From contig JAGVEU010000470.1 in NCBI GenBank assembly GCA_020057985.1, positions 1 to 12,108 of the forward strand: DNA of 12,108 nucleotides, written 5' to 3'. A program made the translations under genes and the position numbers. The stretch is from Calditrichota bacterium (GTDB lineage: Bacteria > Electryoneota > RPQS01). A model generated the notes under the pieces. That model had not been told where the DNA came from. It saw only the letters and a program-made list of their open reading frames with translations, and did no database searches. The number at the start of each line of letters is the position of its first letter. Position 1 is the first letter of the stretch. This document shows positions 6,014 to 12,108 of this stretch, in pieces.

Positions 6014-6799
6014 TTAGCCTTCGCTTGGAGCAAAAACGGGAGCCGGAAGATCCTTCGGTCCGCCGGTGGTAAAACCGGCTAAGCGCATCAGCGAGTCGTC
6101 ATAAGTTGTATAGCGATCTATCGAAAAACGGAAGGTGCGCGACACATTGAACTCGTCCACCAGATCAACCAGAGACAGATATTTTGCCTTCCGGTCAATC
6201 TTGGCCAGCACCACGAGCTGATCAATCTTCTTCATGTCCTCAAAAAACTTCTGCTTATCCGGTTCAGACATCCGCGGAAGCTTGTTGGCATCGGCGACAC
6301 TGTCTATTTTCATGAACAGCGCCGGAGCGCCGAAGTCCTTTTCATATTTTAAAATGTCTCGCTTGCTACTTTCGCTCTTGCGAAACAGATCCGTCAGCGC
6401 ATCCATCTTCATCACTTCCTCGCGCGTGCCGTTGAACATCGCTGCACGTCGTTCAAGCAGCTTAGCGCGAACGCTGTCCCAAGCCAAGGGCTTTGGCGAG
6501 TCATTTCCAACCGCAACAGCGATGGAATCGCGATCTCCGATTCTCATAACCCACACGTTGAGCAATTTTTTCTCAAAGATCTTGCTCTCCGGCGGCGGTG
6601 TGTCAGCCTTGTTCTCCGGCAGATTCATCTCCATCGCTTGCGGCAACCGGAAAACGGTTGTGACCATGAAGAAGATCAGCAACAGGAACGCGATGTCCAC
6701 CATCGGCGTCATGTCAATGCGTATATTGACACGCGGCCGCTTCCAACTCATGCCCCCGCCGGCTGGCTTTTTTGAACCACCTAAATCAACTGCACCCAT
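6014..6799 (-). CDS. exbD: ExbD/TolR family protein, long form
   Basis: This is a proton-channel partner of ExbB with one membrane helix and a periplasmic domain. The N-terminal half is canonical: DMTPMVDIAFLLLIFFMVTT (29-48), with Asp34 the expected proton-relay residue, followed by the typical LPEN segment. The product is 261 residues, about 100 longer than usual. The extra length is a charged insertion in the periplasmic part (roughly 95-200, including MDALTDLFRKSESSKRDIL), before a recognisable C-terminal segment (VVLAKIDRKAKYLSLVDLVD). The start at 6799 has only a weak GAGA upstream; Met17 (6751) is possible but has no better site. It lies between the short exbD (38-nt gap) and tonB. The membrane segment shares a 55-nt stretch of about 91% DNA identity with the short exbD gene. 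Confidence 0.9.
   Translation of the reverse strand: MGAVDLGGSKKPAGGGMSWKRPRVNIRIDMTPMVDIAFLLLIFFMVTTVFRLPQAMEMNLPENKADTPPPESKIFEKKLLNVWVMRIGDRDSIAVAVGNDSPKPLAWDSVRAKLLERRAAMFNGTREEVMKMDALTDLFRKSESSKRDILKYEKDFGAPALFMKIDSVADANKLPRMSEPDKQKFFEDMKKIDQLVVLAKIDRKAKYLSLVDLVDEFNVSRTFRFSIDRYTTYDDSLMRLAGFTTGGPKDLPAPVFAPSEG
6665..6719 (-). repeat. 55-bp segment shared with the short exbD gene (copy 1)
   Basis: This segment encodes the membrane helix of the long ExbD. It differs from 7248-7302 at 5 of 55 positions by my own base-by-base reading. It reflects paralogy and possibly gene conversion. Confidence 0.7.
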
Positions 6800-6837
6800 A
6801 GGTATTTATCTCAATTGAAGGGTTTCGTGATATTCTG

Positions 6838-7338
6838 CTATCCGCCTGCGCTTGTCTGCACAGCGCGTTCCTCTTCGAGGTCGGTCACAAGGTTTAGAAT
6901 GTTGAGGTCGTTCTTTTGGAGAGTCTCCATGACATTCTCAACCGTGCCATAGTTCGCTTCCTTGTCGCACTTGATGACCACACGATTGACCAGCCGCTTG
7001 ATCTGCAGCGCATTGATCACCGGCGGAATTTGATCCGCGGTAAAGTGCTTGCCGCGTATGGAGCCGTCGGGCTTCTGTTCCGAAAGGCTATTGGCATAGT
7101 CAAGCGCCGCATCCTCCAAGGACATATAGATCGTGTCTTGAGGAGTAATCGTTATCACAACCATGCCGCGCTCGGGGAGCTTGAAGGATGAGTGCGACGT
7201 CGGGATCTTCACCTGAACTTCTTCCGGCTTTCTGAAGACGGTCGTGGACATGAAGAAGATCAGAAGCAGAAACGCAATGTCCACCATCGGGGTCATGTCA
7301 ATGGTGATTGGAATGCGTCGTTTTTTCGGTGCTGCCAT
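6838..7338 (-). CDS. exbD: ExbD/TolR family protein, short form
   Basis: A 166-residue biopolymer-transport protein of normal length. A basic N-terminus (AAPKKRRIP) precedes the single membrane helix IDMTPMVDIAFLLLIFFMST (13-32), with Asp20 the expected proton-relay aspartate. The periplasmic domain ends with VVIKCDKEANYGTVENVMET and NILNLVTD, typical of ExbD. It would form the proton channel with the ExbB encoded immediately upstream. ATG 7338 has AAGGA about 8 nt upstream. This and the long form are paralogues and may assemble together in one channel, or in alternative complexes. Confidence 0.93.
   Translation of the reverse strand: MAAPKKRRIPITIDMTPMVDIAFLLLIFFMSTTVFRKPEEVQVKIPTSHSSFKLPERGMVVITITPQDTIYMSLEDAALDYANSLSEQKPDGSIRGKHFTADQIPPVINALQIKRLVNRVVIKCDKEANYGTVENVMETLQKNDLNILNLVTDLEEERAVQTSAGG
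7248..7302 (-). repeat. 55-bp segment shared with the long exbD gene (copy 2)
   Basis: This is the partner of 6665-6719 and encodes the membrane helix of the short ExbD. Identity is about 91% here, while the flanking periplasmic domains show no comparable DNA similarity. Confidence 0.7.
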
Positions 7339-7402
7339 GATTGAATTCCTTGATTAATGCCGTCGTGACAGGGATTCCCATGTCCGTTCCGGCAGACAAA
7401 AA

Positions 7403-8176
7403 TCAGACAGCTTCTTTCTCTTTCAAAATCTCAACCATCAAATAGGACGCTTCGTCAATTGAGTAGTTGAACTGATCAACCTTGTTGACAAAGAAGTTAT
7501 AGCACACGATGCCGAGAATCGCGATAAACAGACCGAGCGCCGTGTTCACCAAAGCCTCAGAAATCCCTGTCGCGAGTTGGAGCGCATCCGGCGCGCCTTG
7601 CTGCGCCATCGCTGCAAACGCGCGAATCATGCCGATGGTTGTGCCAAGCAGTCCCATCATCGTCGCCACAGAAGCAATCGTTGAGAGCGCAATCAGATTT
7701 CGCTCAAGAAACGGCACTTCAAGCAGACGAGCTTCGTTGATCGCTCGCTGCGTCTCCGCAAGTCGTTTCTCGGTCCCAAGAGCTTTGTCACTCAGAGTAC
7801 GCACGTACTGCTCGGCACCCGCTTTAAGCACCGCAGCGGCAGAGCCGCGTTGTTTGTCGCAGAGCATGGCTGCCTCTTCGTACTTGCCGTCGCGTACGTT
7901 TTTTGTGAAGTTCGAGAAAAATGTGGGCAGCGGGGCAGTTCCCTTTGCCTTGGTCAATGTGATGATACGCTCGACAATGAACGCAATCAACATCAGCAAG
8001 GTTGTGATCAGCAGGGGCACCACGAGTCCGCCAAGCCTAATCTGATGGAGAATCGCCTGAAGACCGCCGGATTTGTCCGCGCCTTCGTCAAGCCCGGGAA
8101 GTATCCCATAGAAAAAACCGAAACCAATGATCGCCGCAGCGATCAATGTAATGACGGTAAATGTTCCTTGTTTCAT
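7403..8176 (-). CDS. exbB: MotA/TolQ/ExbB proton channel family protein
   Basis: This 257-residue integral membrane protein forms the pentameric proton channel that energises TonB. Hydrophobic helices lie at about 5-25, 48-73, 160-190 and 205-231. The first is additional to the three of E. coli ExbB and is common in Bacteroidota-type homologues. Family signatures are MMGLLGTTIGMIRAF and GISEALVNTALGLFIAILGI in the last two helices. A charged cytoplasmic region (about 75-155) lies between helices 2 and 3. The start is ATG 8176 with AGGA 12 nt upstream. It lies 64 nt after the TPR gene and 64 nt before the short exbD. A TolQ or MotA assignment is less likely because a TonB gene follows. Confidence 0.93.
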   Translation of the reverse strand: MKQGTFTVITLIAAAIIGFGFFYGILPGLDEGADKSGGLQAILHQIRLGGLVVPLLITTLLMLIAFIVERIITLTKAKGTAPLPTFFSNFTKNVRDGKYEEAAMLCDKQRGSAAAVLKAGAEQYVRTLSDKALGTEKRLAETQRAINEARLLEVPFLERNLIALSTIASVATMMGLLGTTIGMIRAFAAMAQQGAPDALQLATGISEALVNTALGLFIAILGIVCYNFFVNKVDQFNYSIDEASYLMVEILKEKEAV

Positions 8177-8240
8177 ACCGCTTTATTCCTGAGATTTATG
8201 GCCAGTTTGTTTTCGTATAATGAGGAGCAGCTAACTTGCG

Positions 8241-9908
8241 TCATTTGCTCAATTGTTCGTATTTTTCCGCTCCGTCGCGGCTGCCAAGATTCTTTGCCCT
8301 GAGGTATGCGTCCTTTGCCTTCTTGACATTTTCCTTGTTTTTTGGGTCGGCAAAGTAGTAGCTATCTCCCAGTGTAACCCACATCTCTTTGTCGGTTGGA
8401 CAACTCTTGACTCCGGCAAGCAGTGGGGCAATTGCTCCGGAATAGTTTTGACGCTTAAGTTCAATATAGGCATTCAAGCTGTGACCGTCGCACCAGAGCG
8501 GATTGTAGCCGAGCATCAGCTTCATGGCCTCACGAGCTTCCTTAGACTTGCCGGTCTCGATCATGGCATTGACGTAAGCACCGGAGAACTTGTCAATGAA
8601 CTTGTCCTGCGCATAAGCGGTCGTATCCCCTTGCGCTTTGGGTTTTGACCAATCCAGAGAGTCGAACACAGGTTTGATGGTCTCGGCCAGTCCGGCAAAA
8701 TCCTTCTTGCGCTGCAAGGTGTTCACAAGGCGAGAGAATTCAATCGGATCGTTCGGCGTCTGCGCAAGCTGAAGTCTTGAGTAGTGCGCCGCTGAGTCGA
8801 GATTTCCATTCTTGCTCCACACGCGAGCAAGTTGACTGTACCCCCCGACGATCTCCGGATTCAATTCGAGCGCTTCGTGAGTCAGAAAAATCGCAGTGTC
8901 ACACAGAGCCGCTGTCGTTACTCCGGTTGTATCCGCCGCCCCGCGCTGATAGTACGCTTTTCCCTGATTCAGGCAAGCCTCAGCACAAAGTGCTGCGATG
9001 TCCTTGCGATCCGGCTTCAACTCAAGCGCCCGCCGCAGTGATTTCTCAGCCTTGGCGTAGAAATTCTTCTTCTCCTCTTTGGAAAACTCAAGATAGCTCT
9101 TCCCCAAGAGGAAATGGGACAGAAAGTGATCGGGTCTTTTCTCAACCGCCTTTTCAAACTGAGTTGCGGCTTCCGCATAGCGTTTCGATGCGTAATAGAG
9201 CCGCCCGATCATATAATCTACCGATTTATTCTTCGGATCTCTCTCCTGAACCTTCTTGAATAACTCGAGGGCCTCGTTGTATTTCTGAAGGTCCTGCAGC
9301 ACCAGTGCGTATTCATAGGCTAACACCGGATCACCGGGAGCCAACTTCCACGCCTGCTCATAGTACGAAGCCGCCTGTTCTTTCACTGAGGCATCATTAT
9401 AAAGCCGAGCAAGAATCTGCGGATAGAGATGATTCTTCGGATTCTTGGCTGTCGCGCTGGCCAGAATCATTGTTGCCTGCGAGAAGTCGCCCTGCTTGGC
9501 AAGGATCAATCCGCGTGCAACCTTAATCTCGTCAATCCTTTGCTTCTTGTCGCGTTCCTCAGCCTTCGAGACAACGCGCTCAGCATCGTCCATCCGATTC
9601 TGCTTGATGTAGTACGAGGTCAGTGACAACACAGCCTGCGGATACTTAGGCTCGATAGCAACGGATTTTTCGTAGCTTGAAATCGCTCCAGTAGTATCCC
9701 CCAAAGCAAACTGAGCATCACCTAACACCGACCAGGCAGCCTCATTATCCGGTTCACTGGTTGTCGCTTGCTTGGCAAACTCAGCAGCCTGCTCCCATTC
9801 TTCATGGCTGGCGGCTTCACGCGCCTTCTCGAGCGCTTCGTTCTTCGCTGCCTGAAGTGGCAGAGCGAGCAAGAGAATGCTAAGGGTCAAAATAAAACGA
9901 TTCAACAT
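8241..9908 (-). CDS. Secreted tetratricopeptide repeat (TPR) protein
   Basis: A 555-residue protein with a Sec signal peptide (1-21; hydrophobic core FILTLSILLLALPL, likely cleaved near LQAA) and helical TPR repeats over most of its length. Repeat units are visible at about 23-54, 57-90, 127-160, 163-193, 194-227, 228-261 and 262-301, with degenerate units further on, and a final unit near the C-terminus. Typical lines are YNEALELFKKVQERDPKN and YAEAATQFEKAVEKRPDH. TPR arrays bind proteins, so a periplasmic scaffold for the Ton machinery is plausible from position, but the partner is unknown. It is the first gene of the Ton cluster, preceded by a promoter candidate with a leader of about 90 nt. 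No clear Shine-Dalgarno precedes ATG 9908. The C-terminal half has irregular loops (for example around 316-326 and 420-440). Confidence 0.88.
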   Translation of the reverse strand: MLNRFILTLSILLLALPLQAAKNEALEKAREAASHEEWEQAAEFAKQATTSEPDNEAAWSVLGDAQFALGDTTGAISSYEKSVAIEPKYPQAVLSLTSYYIKQNRMDDAERVVSKAEERDKKQRIDEIKVARGLILAKQGDFSQATMILASATAKNPKNHLYPQILARLYNDASVKEQAASYYEQAWKLAPGDPVLAYEYALVLQDLQKYNEALELFKKVQERDPKNKSVDYMIGRLYYASKRYAEAATQFEKAVEKRPDHFLSHFLLGKSYLEFSKEEKKNFYAKAEKSLRRALELKPDRKDIAALCAEACLNQGKAYYQRGAADTTGVTTAALCDTAIFLTHEALELNPEIVGGYSQLARVWSKNGNLDSAAHYSRLQLAQTPNDPIEFSRLVNTLQRKKDFAGLAETIKPVFDSLDWSKPKAQGDTTAYAQDKFIDKFSGAYVNAMIETGKSKEAREAMKLMLGYNPLWCDGHSLNAYIELKRQNYSGAIAPLLAGVKSCPTDKEMWVTLGDSYYFADPKNKENVKKAKDAYLRAKNLGSRDGAEKYEQLSK

Positions 9909-10005
9909 GGTTGCGTTGCCGATTGCAGAGTTACTTGCGGCGTGGTGGATTCAGCGCGGATTGCAGTGCTTTCAGATCGCGGAAACATTTCCGTCAGAAT
10001 ACAGT

Positions 10006-10034
10006 AATATAATGAAACTCAGTCTAAAGCGCAA
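10006..10034 (-). promoter_or_regulatory. Promoter candidate for the TPR-Ton operon
   Basis: On the minus strand: -35 TTGCGC (10029-10034), 17-nt spacer, -10 TATATT (10006-10011) followed by ACT. Transcription would begin near 9999, about 90 nt before the TPR start. The boxes and spacing match the gcvT promoter candidate at 3648-3676. The spacer holds TTAGACTGA, also present in the palindrome at 3885-3900. Confidence 0.5.
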
Positions 10035-10109
10035 GTAATTTCTCCTCTTTTTGCTGTCTCGTTATTACAAATCCTCGTTCGCAAGTCAACTAAAACCACA
10101 ACTTACAAA

Positions 10110-10163
10110 GAACACATGTGACTCAATTAACATGCTGTTTTTCCTGAAGCACACATCGTGTTC
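10110..10163 (-). terminator. Weak hairpin after the protease gene, possible terminator
   Basis: The arms are at 10152-10163 and 10110-10120, 11 bp with one bulged base, around a 31-nt loop, just after the protease stop codon. The minus-strand sequence that follows is TTTGT, not a full U tract. The long loop makes this a poor terminator, so it is only a candidate. Confidence 0.25.
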
Positions 10164-10165
10164 AA

Positions 10166-11770
10166 CTATCTGCTCTTCAGGTCGGGCATGATTCCAGCAG
10201 CGATATCCCGCGCCTCGTCGAAGAGGGTAAGGGCTTTTTGAACCTGCACATCATTCTGGATCATGACCAGCGAGTAGAGGTTTCGGTCGTTAAACAGTGC
10301 ACTGGCAAGCTCGCTTTTGAGCGTATTCTTCGTGAATTCAATGTCTTTCTGCCATTCTTCGTCGCTCCATTCTATTTTGCGACTTTTTGCCAGTTCCTTG
10401 AGGCCCTCAAGCATGTCGTCGGTCACCTTGAAATCGGTCAAGAACTGCCTGAAGTTCGAGCTAAGCTGCGAGTGTTTTCCAGCATATTCAGTGGCGTACT
10501 CGAAGTAGAGCCGTTGACTAAAGAGTCGCGCCGTAAGCACAGTGGTTCGCTCGGGCTTCACAGTCACATCGGGAGAGACGCCGCCGCCGCCGTAGACCAC
10601 TCGACCGCCGTCGGTGTGAAATTCTTCGCGCTTGGTCGTGTCCACTATCTCGGCATTGGGATCTTCCTCGTCACGGCCTTCCATGATATACTCGGCTATT
10701 CCTTTGTCATAGGGACGCTGAATCAGTCGGCCTGCCGGTGTATAATAGCGAGCGGTCGTGATGCGCACCACAGAGCCATCCATAAGTTGATAGGGAGTCT
10801 GCACAAGTCCCTTTCCGAAACTCACTTGCCCAACCACCAGACCGCGGTCGTGATCCTGTATTGCTCCGGCTACAATTTCTGAGGCGGATGCGCTTCCGTG
10901 GTTGATGAGAACGACGAGCGGAAATCCATCGTCCTTGCCACGACCGGTGGTCTTGAATTCCTGATTGGAGCGTTCTGTTCTGCCCAGTGTGTAGACAATC
11001 ATCTGATCCTTCTTGGGCAAGAAGAGATCCGCTACCTTCCACGCCTGATCGAGATAACCGCCCGGATTAGAGCGCAAGTCGAGCAGCAGTTGGGTCATAC
11101 CCTGCCGCTTCAGACTGTCGAGCGCTGACGCTACCTCCTGATCCGTTGTGGCGGTAAACTGATTAATGCGGATGTACCCTGTCTTGTTGTCGGGCATCAG
11201 GAACGACGAGCCTACCGAGAAGATCGGGATTGTATCGCGAATGATCGTGAAATCAAGAGGTTTATCCAAGCCGGGTCTGGCAACCGTCACATCAACCGTC
11301 GTACCCTTCGGCCCGCGCAGTTTGTCGAACACCTGTTCGTTGCTGATGCCATAGGCGGATACGCTGTTGATATGAGTGATTCGATCGCCTGCTCTGATGC
11401 CGAGTCTATCTGACGGAGTGCCGGGGATCGGTGAAACTACGGTTAGCCATTTGTTCTGAATCGAGAACGTAATTCCAATTCCCTCGAACTTTCCTCTGAA
11501 TTGCTCGGTGACTTTCTTCTGTTCATCTGCCTCAATGTACACAGAATGCGGGTCAAGTTCTTCGAGCATTCCGCGAATGGCGCCGTCAAGCAGTTTGACC
11601 GCATCCGGCTCTTCGACATAGTTGTCTCTGACCATGCGCAACACATAGTTCAGTTTGGTGAGCTGCATGTTGACATTCTGCGCCTCAGCCCAGAGCGTCG
11701 GCCCCCACAACATGACTCCGGCTACCATAAAAACCAGAGTGGTTCCAACCATCATGCGCTTTTTCTTCAC
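10166..11770 (-). CDS. ctp: C-terminal processing peptidase, S41 family (CtpA/Prc type)
   Basis: This is a periplasmic serine protease that trims or degrades proteins from their C-termini. The 534-residue product has an N-terminal membrane anchor or signal (about 7-23, with possible cleavage near residue 30), a helical segment, a PDZ domain (about 88-170, with GKFEGIGI and RAGDRI), and the catalytic core. The catalytic dyad is visible: Ser295 in HGSASASEIV and Lys320 in SFGKG, 25 residues apart as in E. coli Prc, with Gln324 four residues after the lysine. LLDLRSNPGGYL (228-239) is another family signature. The C-terminal helical extension of over 100 residues is usual in the longer CTP-3 type. 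The start is GTG 11770 with AGGAG (11779-11783) 8 nt upstream. It overlaps the stop of the preceding gene by 4 nt (GTGA). Confidence 0.94.
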   Translation of the reverse strand: MKKKRMMVGTTLVFMVAGVMLWGPTLWAEAQNVNMQLTKLNYVLRMVRDNYVEEPDAVKLLDGAIRGMLEELDPHSVYIEADEQKKVTEQFRGKFEGIGITFSIQNKWLTVVSPIPGTPSDRLGIRAGDRITHINSVSAYGISNEQVFDKLRGPKGTTVDVTVARPGLDKPLDFTIIRDTIPIFSVGSSFLMPDNKTGYIRINQFTATTDQEVASALDSLKRQGMTQLLLDLRSNPGGYLDQAWKVADLFLPKKDQMIVYTLGRTERSNQEFKTTGRGKDDGFPLVVLINHGSASASEIVAGAIQDHDRGLVVGQVSFGKGLVQTPYQLMDGSVVRITTARYYTPAGRLIQRPYDKGIAEYIMEGRDEEDPNAEIVDTTKREEFHTDGGRVVYGGGGVSPDVTVKPERTTVLTARLFSQRLYFEYATEYAGKHSQLSSNFRQFLTDFKVTDDMLEGLKELAKSRKIEWSDEEWQKDIEFTKNTLKSELASALFNDRNLYSLVMIQNDVQVQKALTLFDEARDIAAGIMPDLKSR

Positions 11771-12108
11771 CTCAGTTTCTCCTCTTTGACAGTCTCAGCA
11801 TAGTGATTTCGAATCAGCAGCTCTTCATTTGCGGAAAGTGTCTGTCCGCGCCGCGACACCGCATAACGAGCGCTTTCCAAAGTTCGTTCGAGTGATCCCG
11901 GTTTCAATCCATCCGCTCCGCCCCACATAAAGCTGCGAATGAAGCGCGGTGGGTAACCAGATCCATAGATATTGGCGCCGATGCCAACCACAGTGCCTGT
12001 ATTGAACATCGTATTGATTCCGGTCTTGACATGGTCGCCGCACAGTAATCCGACATACTGCTCCTCACTGTCCACCAAATGCTCGGCGACTTTCATTTTC
12101 ACAGTTCC
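11767..12108 (-). CDS. GlmU-like sugar nucleotidyltransferase, C-terminal end only
   Basis: Only the last 113 residues lie inside the window; the frame is open to base 12108, so the gene begins outside. The segment is a left-handed beta-helix tail with GLLCGDHVKTGINTMFNTG and VVGIGANIYGSGYPPRFIRS. These are characteristic of the alternative bacterial GlmU-like family, predicted to make UDP-GlcNAc (uridylyltransferase domain plus acetyltransferase helix) for peptidoglycan and LPS. Internal GTG 12102 and ATG 12096 are not real starts, because the conserved domain continues upstream. The stop overlaps the protease start by 4 nt, implying cotranscription and translational coupling. The specific sugar substrate cannot be told from this fragment. 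Confidence 0.85.
   Translation of the reverse strand, partial: GTVKMKVAEHLVDSEEQYVGLLCGDHVKTGINTMFNTGTVVGIGANIYGSGYPPRFIRSFMWGGADGLKPGSLERTLESARYAVSRRGQTLSANEELLIRNHYAETVKEEKLR

Noticed and set aside
10238..10882. 214-codon plus-strand open frame
   Set aside because: It is antisense to the catalytic part of the S41 protease, with no recognisable motifs.

Overview
The window comes from a bacterial chromosome of moderate GC content. Every gene I can support is on the minus strand, so transcription runs from high to low coordinates. The gene content is housekeeping and cell-envelope, and there is no sign of phage, transposon or plasmid. Three things point to a Gram-negative, two-membrane bacterium of the Bacteroidota/FCB type or a related candidate phylum: a Ton energy-transducing operon with two ExbD genes, a TPR protein and a PstS-like lipoprotein; a GlmU-like sugar nucleotidyltransferase of the alternative bacterial type; and a stand-alone ComB. 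This placement is inference. The two best promoters look like ordinary -35/-10 boxes, which argues mildly against a typical Bacteroidota member.

Layout in transcription order. (1) 12108-10166: the 3' end of a GlmU-like sugar nucleotidyltransferase, overlapped by 4 nt with a C-terminal processing protease (S41 family). (2) 9909-10165: an intergenic region with a promoter candidate (TTGCGC - 17 nt - TATATT). (3) 9908-4034: a seven-gene collinear cluster with short gaps: secreted TPR protein, ExbB/TolQ-type channel, short ExbD, long ExbD, TonB, a 79-residue two-helix membrane protein, and a PstS-like lipoprotein that lacks the usual phosphate-binding residues. (4) 3609-4033: a gene-free stretch with clustered palindromes and a promoter candidate for gcvT. 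(5) 3608-1: gcvT (glycine cleavage T protein), a pair of C/G-rich hairpins, comB (2-phosphosulfolactate phosphatase) and the N-terminal two thirds of an FtsK/SpoIIIE DNA translocase, which runs off the window.

The Ton cluster is the most coherent system here. ExbB and the ExbD proteins would harvest proton motive force, and TonB would pass it to outer-membrane receptors. The TPR protein, the small membrane protein and the PstS-like lipoprotein are probably accessory or scaffold parts, not an independent phosphate transporter, since no PstA, PstB or PstC gene lies nearby. No RNA gene, CRISPR array or mobile element was recognised. Several starts were moved from the longest open frame to the start best supported by a Shine-Dalgarno sequence or signal peptide; these are explained in the entries.
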